From Piscicola geometra (taxonomy: Eukaryota; Annelida; Clitellata; Hirudinida; Piscicolidae): a stretch of DNA of 64,000 nucleotides. Within the stretch, counting starts at the first letter, position 1. Each line of letters opens with the position of its first letter. The position numbers and the translations under genes were made by a program. This document shows, piece by piece, positions 1-21,595 of this stretch. The notes below the pieces were generated by a model. The model did not search any database. It saw nothing but the letters and a program-made list of their open reading frames with translations, and had not been told where the DNA came from. Location of the stretch: NCBI GenBank assembly GCA_943735955.1, contig OX030956.1, forward strand, positions 12,452,894 to 12,516,893, given 5' to 3'.

Positions 1-3000
1 ATCTTTTTTCTCTTATTATTTTTTCACGATTCTAGTATGAAATTCTTGCTTCAATTATGAAAAGTGCACTTAAAATACACATCCACCGTGCAACGCTGGC
101 ACCCAGCTGGGTTGCACGCACAGAACACAAACCAAACGCTAACAAGGACACGATCGATATCATCTTTACGAGATTTATCGTTCAAAAGAATGAATTCAAT
201 CAAGGCTATAATTTCAAATCAAGTAATTCAAATCAAGTCTATAATTTCAAACGAATTAATACAAATCAAGTTTGTTATTTCAATCGAGCACAGGTAGCTC
301 GGGAAGTTTAAAAATATTTTTAGAGCGAACAAATTAATCATTTTGATCTAACAATGCTGGTGTGCGTGCATTGAGGGGTGGATGCTGGTGTGCGTGCATT
401 GAGGGGTGGATGCTGGTGTGCGTGCATTGAGGGGTGGATGCTGGTGTGCGTGCATTGAGGGGTGGATGCTGGTGTGCGTGCATTGAGGGCTGGATGCTGG
501 TGTGCGTGCATTGAGGGCTGGATGCTGGTGTGCGTGCATTGAGGGGTGGATGCTGGTGTGCGTGCATTGAGGGCTGGATGCTGGTGTGCGTGCATTGAGG
601 GCTGGATGCTGGTGTGCGGGCAGTGGTTGAGCACGTGTGGAAATATTATTTTCCTTGTGTTTTTTTTGGAGTTTGCTGACCAAATCCTCTTCCAGATGCA
701 TTTTAATGTCTTTTAAGGTCTGCTCAAACTCAATCGACCACTCAATATTCCGCCATTATCCCCCAAAAACCTCTGTGATGTCAATTTTATATGTACTAAT
801 GCATACACAAGTACACACAAGTACAAAGGAACACACATATGTACACGTAAAAACACACATATTCATACCCCTAAACACATAAAAGGGTACACACGCAGAA
901 ACACATAAAACACAACTACCTCAACGTCTGTCACCCCTCTAGCATGCATTTTCTTGTAGCACTATGCATCAGGAACATCGCCTGCAAGAAAGTGCCATTC
1001 CTCCTTGCAGACTCTTTCCTTGAATCGTTTTACGAAACAAACTTTCTCCCAATCTTTCTACACGCATTTAATTTTTAATTATCTAATCGTTTATTATTTT
1101 TAATTTTTATTATTTTTTATTGTTTAAAAACACATTTTTGAGATTTTTATGCATATCTTTAAACCATCTTCATTTATTTTATCTCTCAATACTTTATTCT
1201 GCATGGCAATTTCCTTTAGCGATGCTTCTTAGCGATAGAGGCACCAGACCACAGAGGTATTAGCAGGGGCATAAAAATCAAGCGCCTCTCTTGCGTCCGA
1301 CTCACCATTCCCCTGAAAGATTTTTTTACTGTTTGATTTTATATTTCAGACATTTTTTCGTTAAATGTTTCAAAATTAGGTTTTTTATTTACTTTATTCT
1401 ATTGTTTTTTTCCTCATTTTTTCAGAAAATGAAGCATCATATTTCGTGCGAACGTTTGTTTTTCTGGACGCCAAAATAAATTATAGATTCATATTTTTTA
1501 ATTTGTGCAAGAAACAAAGGTTTTCACCTGTTAGGGTAATCTGTCGAATGTTTCAACATCAGTTTTGCAATCAGATAGCTGAGGTAGTAGTAGTTGAGAT
1601 GGTATTGGTTGTTGTTGTTGTTAAGAGTTTAAGGGTTTTTGAATCCAGTGGTTGCTGTAGATAGCATCATCAGATCTCTAACTGACAACATATATAAGCA
1701 GGGCTTATTGAGCACACTTACACATACTTAAATAACTTTGGAAGCATCGTTTATAAAATAAACTTTACCTTAGTCCCTCAAGTTTCCATAACACACACAC
1801 GCTTGCACCAAAAAAGAAATCTAAATCCCTCTCTGTTTATAAATATTTACGCAAAAATATTTTAAAACAATTCAATTATTTATTCCTAAAACATTTAAAA
1901 AATCATTCTGTCTATCACTGTGAGTTCAGTATAAATTCAAGTCAATTCTGCACCCATTTCGAATTCCCATCGATTCGAGCGATCGAATCGTCTCGGACCT
2001 GTCAAAACTTCGTTCCCACGGACCCTTCACAGTTCCACATAAAACAACCCTTCAACCATTTTTATATCTCAAAATCTTTTCAGAAATTTTAAAAGTAAAT
2101 TTTAGCGTTTTTCCCATTTTAAATCTGCATTTTATCCATATTTCTTCCAGGAATCCATGCAGTTAAGTGTCTTAAGACGACCTCTCAGAGCTCTGTAGAG
2201 AGTTGTTAATATCTTTATTATAGAGTTTTAAACATTTCTTAGATATTTTTCAATTTAAAGTAAAATTAGAAAGAATGTTGCCTTTTGAATCCGAAGAATT
2301 ATAAACACTTTTATGGTCGCTAAATCGAATCTCATTTTATTTTTATGTTGGGACTATACTTTAAGCATTAGCTTCAATACTGTTAAGAGGCTTAAAAGCA
2401 AAGAAAGTTTTTTTCTCTTTATTTAAAATACTCCGTAATTTATATTTTAAATTTGTTTACGAATAGCAAGAAAAGAAGTCTTGAAAAGTTTCCAAAAAAA
2501 GTGCATTAATCGCAAAATAACTTTCACGAAGTTTCAAAAAGATATTTTGAACTTTCTGAACTATTTTTAACGCGATTATTTTGAAAAATACATAATTTTG
2601 TGTTAATTCAATTTTAATGTTTAATAGTTAAATATAAATTTCTTAATATTTCTAAATAATCAAATTAATATTGAGTAAAATAACATTATATAATATTTAT
2701 CTCCATACTTTTTAGCTCTTAAAGTAATTTAATAATCTTAATGATATACTTGCTGCAGAATAGATCTTTCAGAGAGCATTATACGCTTAAATAATTACCT
2801 CCTTGGCTGCCTGCAAAGTCGCAGGACTCAAGCCGTGCGACGCCTATCAATCCTTCTTTTGATAATACTTTCAAAGGATTTCGCAACAAATATCCCTACT
2901 ACTATCATCACCACAAATACCACTACCACTATCATCACCACAACTATCACTACTACTATCACCATTCCTGTTCCTACAAGCACAACCCAAAATACCAATA

Positions 3001-3260
3001 AATTTACATTACATCACATTCATTCTATTTCTACTACTACAAAAGCTATAACATAATAACAACGAAAACCACAACAATTACCATAACCACTACTATCACC
3101 ACCGCCACCCCTACTACTACCAGCAGCACTACAACCAATACCACCACTACTACTACCATCACCACCACCACCACTACTACTACCAGCAGCACCACCACCA
3201 CTACTACTACCATCACCACCACCACCACCACCACTACTACTACCATCACCACCACCACAG
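1..3260. other. Left flank, no gene recognised
   Basis: AT-rich DNA with a minisatellite at 354-622, a CA-rich stretch near 780-900 and imperfect TAC/CAC/ATC trinucleotide repeats from about 2890 to 3256 that run into the first recognised exon. It is probably the intron upstream of the first visible APP exon. I searched for the E1 domain and the start of E2 and did not recognise them. All open frames here are short, or low complexity. Confidence 0.6.
354..622. repeat. 28-bp minisatellite, about 9.5 copies
   Basis: Tandem copies of a 28-bp unit that reads TGCTGGTGTGCGTGCATTGA followed by GGGGTGGA. Copies differ mainly by one G/C change (GGGG or GGGC). The repeat is open in several frames, which produces spurious proteins rich in His and Thr. 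Confidence 0.9.
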
Positions 3261-6200
3261 CTGCAGAAGAGCAGGTGGGAGGCTCGGATGAGGGCTCGCA
3301 AACACAGCAACCCAGCGCACTTCAAGCAGATCGTAGAAACCATTGATGAGGTGATGATGATGATCATGGCGATGATGATGCTGATGATGCTGATGATGAT
3401 GGTGATGATGGCGATGATGATGTTGATGATTATGATGATGATGATGACGACGACGTTAACGACAACGATGACGATGAATTCGGAGATGGACTTTTTCAAA
3501 ATGTCTTCCGCTGAAAAGTCAGAGGTGGCAAGGGGGGGCGCTCACTCAAAGGGCTGCAAATTAAAAAAAGAACGGACAATGGCATTCTGCAAACACCTCT
3601 TCCTCGCGACACTGCTATACTAAATAAATAAAATAAAAACATAAATAAAAAAACTGCGACTACTTCGTCTCACCTCCACTTAATCATTCACCAAGCATTT
3701 CCTCGGTCGCATAAAGCGCTCAAAAGTCGTCTCTTCTTGCCGGCGATCGAGCCATCTTTATGCTTCCTCCCGTATAAATCAGTTGAGATTGCATGCCAAT
3801 ATTGCACGCCATCATTTAACATTCTCCTTCTCTAATTTATTCTTTTTTCCTTGTAATAAAAAAGAAAGTTTATGCATTGATTAGTGTTATGAATGTCCGC
3901 TTGTAAATCATTTTAATCTTTGTTTTAGAAGTTGATTTAGCACTGTATAATTTATGTATTAAAAATCTTTTTATTCAGAATATCTTATCTAGACTCTTAT
4001 AAATAACACATCTGTAATCAATTTGTCTGTACGCATGCACTATATGTAGTATTTACGTAAAAAACAGAATATTAAATATTTATTTAAGGCAAAAATACTT
4101 TACAATGCGACATTCCTACATTCTTCAAACCATCACATTATTTCAATAATATTAAAAACATAATAAAAATTAATATTTAACTATATTACAGTTGAACATT
4201 TACTTCGGCTCTAATACCTTGTCAACTATTCCTTTGAATTTATGTTTTCAAATTTCGTCCTTCTTTCGTTTGCCTTTTATGCGATGCAACATACGTTCTC
4301 TTAATACTTAATCGCTTCCACACCTGTTGCCCTTACAAGATACTCTTATAATATTTTGAATGTTTTAACGTAAATGGCTTCAGATTAAATTTGAAATAAT
4401 GAGACGAGAAATAATCGTGGAAGCCTCACATAACCACTCGTCTTTCTTTGAGATTTTCCCAATTTTCCAAAGCTTACTCCTCAAAATTCAGTCAAGATTC
4501 TTTCTTACTTCCAGAGACTCAACCGCTTGTGCTTTATGCGCCTAAAACATTCAAAAAATGTTGCGACCACATTAATCCGAAAGTCATAAAGAAGCGGGCA
4601 CCGTCGTAAACCTCAAGTCCACTTGAAACGGAGCGCAAGATTGCTCGCTTTTTAAACCTCGTTCGCAATTTCCACTCACAAACACTGCCTCCACTCGCGT
4701 GACATGCTCGCCTTGCATTCGTTAACCTCATTCCGCGTACGACCTAACTCTTGCGTGCGTCTTTTCCCGCTCATTTGAATATATTAAAAAAGTAATAAGT
4801 TCAAAAATTATATTTAAATAATAATTCAATATATTATATTCGAATAACCAACTATTTTTCAACTTTTTTCACCTAGCAAACCATCCACTTACCAGCACTT
4901 CGCCACCCAGACATGCAATCAACCCCCCACCACCCTCACACCCACTTAACCCCTATCCATCCATCCATCCATCCATCCATCCATCCATCCATCCATCCAT
5001 CCATCCTCCACCCACAGCGTTTTCGGAAAATGTTGGATGCGGAAAAAGTTGAGAACAGTGTCGAGAAGCTGCAACTGTCACACCTGCACGAGCAAGTGGT
5101 CAGTCGGAAGCTGCAGGAAGCGCGGGAAAGCACTTTCTCCGATTTCTCCAAGGCCGTCGACAACACTCGTATGGTGAGACGGGAGGAGATGAAATGGGGG
5201 GGGGGATTGGAGGGAGATTAAGTAGAAGAAGGAATGAAAGAGGGAGAGGGGGAGAGGAAATAGGGAGGGAGCAAGAAGTGTGTGCAAGTTTTTTTCTCAG
5301 ATTTATTGACAATTTTAAGTAAGCTTATTTTTTTCTCTGTACGTCATTATACGACTTTTCACAACTACAACAACAACCACCAACAACAACCACCACAACC
5401 ACAACAACCACCACCACCACAACAACCACCACCACAACAACCACCACCACAGGCACATCAACCACAACCACAAAAGCCACCACCACAACAACAACCACCA
5501 CAACCACAACCACCACCAATAACAACCACCACCACAACAACCACAACCACAACAACCACCACCACAACAACCACCACCACAACAACCACCACCACAGGCC
5601 GACCCAAAGCGAGTGGTAACGACGCTCGAGAGGTTCATCAAGGCGCTGCACAAGGACCGACTGCACACCATCCGCCACTACAACCACACCGAAGCCGCCT
5701 ACGCCGAAACGATCAGGCAACGATCGGCGAACCACATCTCATCGCTCGATAGACACTTGGTCCAAGCACTGTCCCTCCTCGACAAACTGCCCAGGAAGAC
5801 ACAGAAGTACATCAAAAACAAAATCGGTCGGTTGGTTGAAAAAGGACGTTTTTGTTTCGTTAGGGTTTTCCGTACAAGTGCTTTGATGACTTCGTTCTTT
5901 AGTCTTTTTGAATTTGTGAATTTTCTATTTTTTTTCTGTTTCTTCCATTTTTGATTCCCCCTCAACCCTGATCACCCCACAGAGAAATCTTTGCATGCCT
6001 ACCACTCAGCTGACGCTAGCTTCATGGTGAAGGTGGAGAATGATGATGATGGTGATGATGATGAAGATGATGATAGTGATGATGAGTTTAACGTAGTTGG
6101 TGATGAAGAAGAAGAAAAAGATTACGATGAAGATAGTAGCGATGATGATGATTATGTTTATGATGATGATGATGAATTGGATGGTAAAAGAGTTTTGAAG

Positions 6201-6915
6201 AATGGAGAGTCGGTTGAGAAGACGAGGAGAAGGATGGAGTTGAAGGGTGGAAGAGGAAGAGGAGGAAGGAGACAAGGTGATGATGATGATTTCGGGGATG
6301 ATGATGATGAAGTATTCAGTGAAGATGAAGATGAGGCTGATGGTGGTGATGAAGAAGAAGAAGAAGAAGGAGATGTAGAGAATGAAGAACGCAATGAATC
6401 TACTCTCGATTCTGCGTCTCTTTCTACCAGTAGTTCGTTAGATGATGAAGGAGAAGAAGAAGAAGAAAAAGAAGCTAAGGATGATAATGAAGAAGAAACT
6501 TCACGTGACGGCGATGATGAAGAGGGATTTGTTGATGAAGCCGATGATGCTAGTGATAACGATGATGAAGATGAAGGAGAGGAGGAGGAGGATGATGATG
6601 ATTATGATAACTCATCAGAAAATGATTTAGGAAAGAAAAAAGTAGTCGGATCTAAAGCGGAAGAATGGCTGGAAAAAGATGCGGAAGATGCTGGTGAAGA
6701 TGTGTTGACTGATAAGAAAGGTGATTATAAGAAAAATGATGAGAAAGATGATGATAATAAAGATGAAAAAAAAAATGAAGAGGAAGATGATGATGATAGT
6801 AGTGATGAGAAGGATCGAGAGAAGAATCGGATGAATGACGATGCTCGTGTCGAAGCGGAGTACTGGAGGCCTGAGGCGGACAACTTCAAGAAGAATGGAA
6901 TGTCTCTGGAGCAGG

Positions 6916-6946
<31 letters not shown>

Positions 6947-7011
6947 GATTTTGGCAGTTGTTATGGTGGTGATGATGATGATGATGGTGATGATGAGGAT
7001 AGTGATTGCGA

Positions 7012-7042
<31 letters not shown>

Positions 7043-7943
7043 GATGATAGTGTAATTGATATAATGGATATCAAAAATGTTAATATTAATAATAATTTTC
7101 TTGTGGACCGGAAAAATTCCCAACAACCTCAAGCCACTGACTCACTCACCCAAACCACCTCCACCTCTCTTCCTCACCACCACCACCACCACAACCACCA
7201 CCCTCCATCCCCTCCCTCCCTCAGCACCATCACCACAACCACCACCCTCCATCCCCTCCCTCCCTCAGCACCATCACCACAACCACCACCCTCCATCCCC
7301 TCCCTGCCTCAGCACCACAACCACCACCCTCCCTCCCCTCCCTGCCTCAGCACCACAACCACCACCCTCCATCCCCTCCCTGCCTCAGCACCACAACCAC
7401 CACCCTCCATCCCCTCCCTGCCTCAGCACCACAACCACCACCCTCCCTCCCCTCCCTGCCTCAGCACCAGGTTCCCCTCTCGAAGGCCTCCTCCACCAGC
7501 CACTCCAGCATCGGCACCACAATTCCTCTGGGAGTCACTGTGGGCACGCTGACGGTGGCGGTGGTGATAATAGTTGGCGTCTTGGTGATGCACCGCCGAG
7601 GCAGCAGCAGCAGTGGCTACAACAAAGCCAGCAGCCGCAGCGACATAGGTGGCTGTCTCTATGTAGCGTTTTTATTGATATTTGTATATGAACTTATAAG
7701 GTTTATTTAAAAATGATTATTATTTATTTTGTATACAATTTTGCGTATTTGAACCTCACACCCTTCCACCCTCCCATACCCTCCCATATCAACCCATACC
7801 ACACCACCACTATCTCAACAGAAGGGGCACAACCTTCACCGGAGGAAAAGCACCTCGCCTCGATGCAGGTGAACGGCTACGAGAACCCCACCTACAAGTA
7901 CTTCGAACGCTGCCAAGCCTCACCGCCTGTGGTCGATGCTTGA
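3261..7943 (+). CDS. APP: Amyloid precursor protein family member (APP/APPL/APL-1 type), 5' part missing
   Basis: Type I membrane protein of the APP family. Six exons fit in phase: 3261-3350, 5018-5173, 5598-5826, 5983-6914, 7471-7648, 7822-7943 (569 residues visible, stop TGA). Exons 1-3 encode most of the E2 helical domain (for example [16 protein letters not shown], typical of E2). Exon 4 encodes an extracellular linker of about 310 residues, extremely rich in Asp and Glu. Exon 5 gives a transmembrane helix (about [20 protein letters not shown]) and a short basic stop-transfer segment. Exon 6 gives the cytoplasmic tail with the diagnostic [12 protein letters not shown], the NPxY adaptor-binding motif. 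The signal peptide, E1 and the beginning of E2 are not visible and probably lie upstream of the window. No segment resembling the human A-beta peptide is seen. The long acidic linker between E2 and the membrane is unusual; in vertebrate APP the acidic region is N-terminal to E2. Confidence 0.9.
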
Positions 7944-8853
7944 GACATTTGAGCGAGAGAGATCGATGAATGTTGCGGTGGGATGCGCTGAGGCTGGTTG
8001 AAAAGATTTTAGAGTTTTTGGGTACAGTTCGTTTGTTTCAGAGGATTTTTAGGTGATAAGGGGGTGAGGGAATCGTGGAGTAAATAATGGTTTTGAGGAG
8101 GTGAATGGAGTTGTTGTGGGGTTGGCATGCGTTTGACACGTCGCTAGACATATAAATAATCTGAATTATTTCACGCGATTTCCTACTTTTAGCTGTTTCT
8201 TTGCGTGCAAGCGTAATTTCAAAATGGACTCAATTTGTGCGACGTTCAAATTCTTGATCCGCACGAACATCTTTGCACCGTTCACTCTGTCCTGAGATTA
8301 CTGACACGTCATCATCGTCATCTACATAATCATGACTATCATCATCACTTACCTGAAAATCTTGATATTCTTGAGTTGAGCATACGAAATGATATTTTCC
8401 CCGCTTAGAAACCTATAAGCTTCCTTCACATGCTCCTCAGCGTTGTATAGCCACTTTGTTGGAAGACTTTGGGATACTACAGAGACCGCTCTGAAGTGGT
8501 TTCATCAAACCTTCGTTAGTTACTTGAGTACTTACATTACTGGCTTGTCCTCCATTTCACACTAACCCCCTTTTGATACCTTGCAACACTCAGTTTATCG
8601 GCAGACTTTTGAAAAATCCAAATTCGTTTACGCTACATTCTTACGTTGTTATAACGAATATTCTATTGGTTTTTTAGTAAAACAGCTTTATAAAGATTGA
8701 TTCTCAAAACTAAAAGTAAAGCTTTAAGCCGAAGTCTGTTCGTTAGAAGCTGAAACAAGCCGACACTCATTCATCCAGCCATTTACAAAATTCTTCCATC
8801 ACCAATTCACACCATCATCCATCCACCTATTCATCACCACACAACACCATCCT

Positions 8854-8885
<32 letters not shown>

Positions 8886-9898
8886 TTATCACCTCACCAC
8901 CACATCATCCACCCATTCACCACACCACCACATTACACCAAATATCACCCACCCATTTACCACACCCTCATCCACCCATGCACACAAGAGCACAAACATA
9001 CATCGCGACTAACTGCATGCATCTTTCACGCAGGAGCTGTTGTTACGAGAATTTAAAAGCACTCCCTTTTCATTGCCACACGCCTCGTTACACGACGTTG
9101 TTTGCCGCTCTTTATGTCTTGTGTGCAGTGCTCACCGTGGGTGGCTCAAGGTGATCAGCGTGCGACGTAAAGCCTTTATATGGTGGTTTTACGGCAGGCC
9201 TCGTGGGCTATCCTTAACAAAGCCGCCTCTGTAGATCTCGGTGCTGACTGCGCAATGAGGTGGTTTTTGAAATAGACGTTTTCAATGCAGTCAAGTCGTC
9301 ACACAGGTGGTAGTGGTGGCTGGGAGGCTGTTAGAAAGGTTTAATTCAGAAGCGTCTAAAGAGTGTTTTAGAAGGATTACAATAAGGTATGGTAGAGCAA
9401 TAAGCGTTACAACATCGCTGAAGACAATAAGAAAGCAATCTGTGTGTGTTAATTTACGTTTTTATACTCGGTAAATGCTAGTTCCAAAGAGTTAGTAAGC
9501 CATAGATGTTGTTGGTGGTACATTCCATGGAAATTCTCCAAGGCGCCGAGACACTTCCATCAGAAAGCAACCTTTCACAGAGACACACGAGCCGAAAACA
9601 TCATAAATAAAGATCGTTCCAGAGGAATAAACATGATTTAAATAGAATGGAAAGTTTGAGCGAACTGAGTTTGTGGAAAGAATCAAAGAATCGTCGTATA
9701 ATCCACGTGTTTTCCACGAGCATCTAAGTCATTCCGATGGGTCTATCCCATTAATATCATGACGATGATGACGATGATGATGTTGAGGATGAAGATGATA
9801 TTTATATTGATAATAATGATGATAAAAAAAAATAAAAATTTTGTTGATGATGATGATGACAATGATGATGATGATAATGATTCTGATAACATAAGTCA
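7944..9898. other. Convergent intergenic region between APP and RhoGAP
   Basis: Holds the 3' ends of two genes that run towards each other. I see a short ATC microsatellite near 8858-8884, some GAT-repeat DNA at 9765-9890 and no convincing exon. I did not find a clear AATAAA signal for APP close to its stop codon. Confidence 0.6.
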
Positions 9899-17803
<7,905 letters not shown>

Positions 17804-18111
17804 TTTAATTAATGATTTTTACCTTTATTGAGATTAATTCTGTAAAATTACATACAAATTTACAATAAACAATTCGATTTTCAAACTTGCCTCATTTCTT
17901 GCCTTCAAACCTTTTCAAGGGTTGAGCTTCCATAAACTATTATTAGAAAACTTATTTGTTTATTGCAAATTTATTTGAATTGAAATTTTTTTTAAAACTA
18001 AATTTTGAAATTCAAAGTTTTCATTAAAATTGAATTAACTTTTAGAAAACTTAACCTTAGGATCTTTCAAGTACCATCTAAGTCCATTGCAGGTTGAAGA
18101 TAAAAATCATA
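17804..18111. promoter_or_regulatory. Divergent promoter region of RhoGAP and CISD2
   Basis: The two start codons are 308 bp apart and point away from each other, so both 5' UTRs and both core promoters must fit here or in 5' UTR introns. The sequence is AT-rich with poly-T and poly-A tracts. I see no certain TATA box or other named element. Confidence 0.45.
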
Positions 18112-18748
18112 ATGGAGGTAATATCAACATTTTTCAAAAGGTCCATTCCAGTTTTTTTCGAGAGTTTGCCAATTCCTGAATCTTTTTTTGGATTTGCAGA
18201 TCTAACAGGTAAAATCTGTCATATAACCATTAGTTATTACATTACCTTAGTAAGAAAAACAAACCAAATAATTTGACCCATTATCAATATCAAATCTTCA
18301 AAAAGTTAAAGAATGGTTTGAGTTCGTTGTTTTCTGCGGCGGATTGGGGGCGTTATCATACGCCACTTACGACTACACCACGGAAAAGTACAAGAAATAC
18401 AAGCAAGGTTGTTGTGGAGAAGTGGAAAAGTGTCCCGTCAACGTGCTGAAGATGCAGCCTGGTGTCGAGAAAGTGGTCGACTTTTTGGACATTGAGGATG
18501 TGGCTGAGAAGGTCTCGTACTGCAGGTGCTGGAGGTCAAAGAAGGTGAGCTCTCTATAGATGGGTTTTGGTTGTAACAGAATTTTTTTGATCATCTTTTA
18601 TCTTCACAAAACTTCCAATAATGTTTTTCAATCAATAATTCAAAAACACCTGCAACAGTTCCCATTGTGTGACGGCTCCCACAATGCTCACAACAAGGAG
18701 AACAATGACAACGTAGGTCCTGTAGTCATCAGACACAAGCCCCAGTGA
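18112..18748 (+). CDS. CISD2: CDGSH iron-sulfur domain protein 2 (CISD2/NAF-1 type)
   Basis: Complete three-exon gene, 141 residues: 18112-18208, 18306-18544, 18659-18748. All introns are GT-AG and all phases close. The N-terminal part (PIPESFFGFADLTVKEWFEF) matches the CISD2 N-terminus, followed by one membrane helix (about residues 37-52) that anchors the family in the ER or outer mitochondrial membrane. The CDGSH domain is CRCWRSKKFPLCDGSH, with the expected 2Fe-2S ligands Cys105, Cys107, Cys116 and His120; the spacing is that of human CISD2. Known role of the family: redox-active [2Fe-2S] protein involved in calcium homeostasis, autophagy and longevity. An in-frame TTG lies upstream of the chosen ATG, but homology supports MEVISTFF as the start. 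Convergent with ITM2 and divergent from the RhoGAP. Confidence 0.95.
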
Positions 18749-20044
18749 ACCAGAAACTCTACCAATCAACTAATTACCACCTACTCAATGATAATTGTGT
18801 TTATTTAATCTTATCAGCAATTAGTGAGTTAGTTGGAATACCTGGATTTGGAAAATAGAGCATGTAAACAAGCACAATTCTGATTCTTAATTATTATATA
18901 AAATTCTTTTCTTTAACCTTTATATTAATTCAACATGGCCCTGATATTTCCATGTCCTCAGCACACAGACATAGTTCTAGCTCTATGAAGAAACCTTTTT
19001 TTAACAGTTCACTAACATTCTAACCACTAAAAGTTGTCATCTTTACTCTTCTCACTATAACAGTATAAAACCGCTCAACCCCAGAACACTGTGTTGTTTC
19101 TTCGCAATTGTAAGTTAAAATGTTTCTGCTTACAATTTCATCATGGTTGAAAGTATTTCTTGCATGGAGTGCATTTTGATTTAATGAAGAAACAACTGCC
19201 TTTTTTTCAATAAACGCCAAGAAATCAGAATCTTATCAAAAGAGAAATTTGAATTCGACGAACTTAGCGAAAAGACTAGCAAAGTATTTTAATATCATCA
19301 ATGTCTTTTGACAGATCTGGATTTGGAAACAAATTAACGGACATGTGCTGTGAATTTAAATTTAAAGGTTCTAAATGACCTTGACACAAGTATATATGTC
19401 TGTTTTGCTAATAGAAAATGTGATTTTGATGCGTTAACCAAATAAATGACAATTAAAAACACTAATAGAAAATCTTGAATTGGCTATATGTCGTCTGCTC
19501 ATAATAGGAATGGCGGCAGTTTAAAAGTGAGTAGGATCTTAAAAAGCAAAGAGTTTAATACTTTCTAAGCTGTTAGTAAGCATTTCAGTAATCCTTAACT
19601 GGGATCGAGGTATTATCCATGTATGGTAATGTGAGAGAACTTAACTGCATACAAATATTCTATAGAGCTTAATTCATGAAATGCATGTTTCAATGCAACA
19701 TTGTTGCATAGAGTGCTAAAGACTTTAAGACTGTGCTTATGAAATTGCAAGTGATTTAAGAGTCAATTAACATGGGTTAATTATAAGTGAAAAGTAATTG
19801 ACCAATTATGTCAAATAGTTAACGAGAGATGCACGTCTTTTAGTTCTGCGCACTAAAGATGCGTCTAATGGCCATCTAAGTCGGTAAGTTTCATCAATAT
19901 CATTTGTCGCACGTCTACTCACACCTCTGCTTCACCATCCATTTATCCATCCATCCATTATTCTATCTATCCATCCATCACCTCAACACACACACACCAT
20001 ACACCATCCTACCTCTCTCTCCCTCCTCCTCCTCACCATCTCTC
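18749..20044. other. Convergent intergenic region between CISD2 and ITM2
   Basis: AT-rich 3' flanks of two convergent genes. A short ATCC-rich stretch sits at 19935-19980. I see no exon, RNA gene or clear poly(A) signal. Confidence 0.55.
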
Positions 20045-21489
20045 TTAAAGACAGTTGGAGATGGTGAAGCAGAAGAGGTTGTGTTCCTGCGTGGCTGACT
20101 CACAGTAGTGGACGCCCTTCAAGCCACACGCCGACCTCTTCTTCGGCTGTGGCTCTGGTGGTGATGATGATGATGGTGGTGATGATGGTGATGATGATGG
20201 GGTAGTGATGGTTGTGGTGATGACGGGGATAATGATAATGGTGGTGATAGGGGTAGTGGTGAAGAAAGTGGTGGTGGTGATGATGATGATGGAATAAAAA
20301 CAAAAATAACACACAGCCATCAAATAAACCACCAAAAACAACAGCGTCAACAAACACAAAAATCAAAAACAAAATCAACAAAACCAACTTCTCTTCTTCT
20401 TGCTCTCAGGCAACATGCGGTAGGTGTCTTTCTCAGAGCAGTACTTCATCAACAAGCCACCCTCTTGCTCCTTGATGATGATGATGATGGTGATGATGGT
20501 GATGATGATGGTGAAGATGATGATTGTGGAGATGATGATGATGTTGAGAATAATAATAAGTATAATTATAATGAACAAAAAATCCATTTAATTAATTAAT
20601 AAAAATTGTCAATATCATTAAAAATAATAAATGCAATAAGAAAGAAAAAGAAAAATAGATTATAAAAATAAATTTAATCTCCGAAAAAGACCTTCTCTTC
20701 TTGAGTGAGAGATGGAGTGAGTATGTGATAGTTTTCCATGCTAACCTCTGCATCCAGCTTCATTTGCTGCGGATGGATGGATGGATGGATGGATGGATGG
20801 ATAGATGGATGGATGGATGGATAGATGGATGTATGGTTGAAGTGATCATCATAGAACAAGCATACAAACCCATACGGCCACCCATACAGCCACACATACA
20901 ACCGCACATACAACCTACATACAACCACACATAGCACCCACACATACAAACACACGTACATACAACCTCAATGCCCTTGAGGGCCTGCCAGAAGTTCATT
21001 GGCATGAAGACGTGGCTACGATTGAGTGGTCGGATGTAGCAGACGCCACGAGCCTCATCGGCCACCAACGTGATGTTCTGATGCGGTTGTTGTCGTGATG
21101 GTGATGTAATGATGATGATGTAGTGGTTGTTGTAGTGATGGTGATGTAATGATGATGATAGTGTAGAGGTGTAGTCGTGATGGTGATGTAATGATGATGA
21201 CGTAAAGGTTGTTGTAGTGATGGTGATGTAATGATGATGATAGTGTAGTGGTGTAGTCGTGATGGTGTGTTTAGAACATTATGAGTGGCAGCCTTGTATT
21301 GATTAGGTTAATATTGTTTGAAAGAGTGGCGTTTATAATGGTGATTTCATCACATTTTAATGACAAATATCCCGTAATTAGTTTGATTATTGATGGCTGT
21401 AACAATGAAGGGTTGTAGAAGTAGTAGTAGTAGTAGTAATAGTAGTAGTAGTAGTAGAAGTAGTAGTAGTAGTAGTAATAGTAGTAGTA

Positions 21490-21526
<37 letters not shown>

Positions 21527-21533
21527 TAGTAGC

Positions 21534-21595
<62 letters not shown>

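Noticed and set aside
354..622. Regular direct repeats resembling a CRISPR array
   Set aside because: Units are contiguous with no unique spacers, and the genome is eukaryotic. It is a minisatellite.
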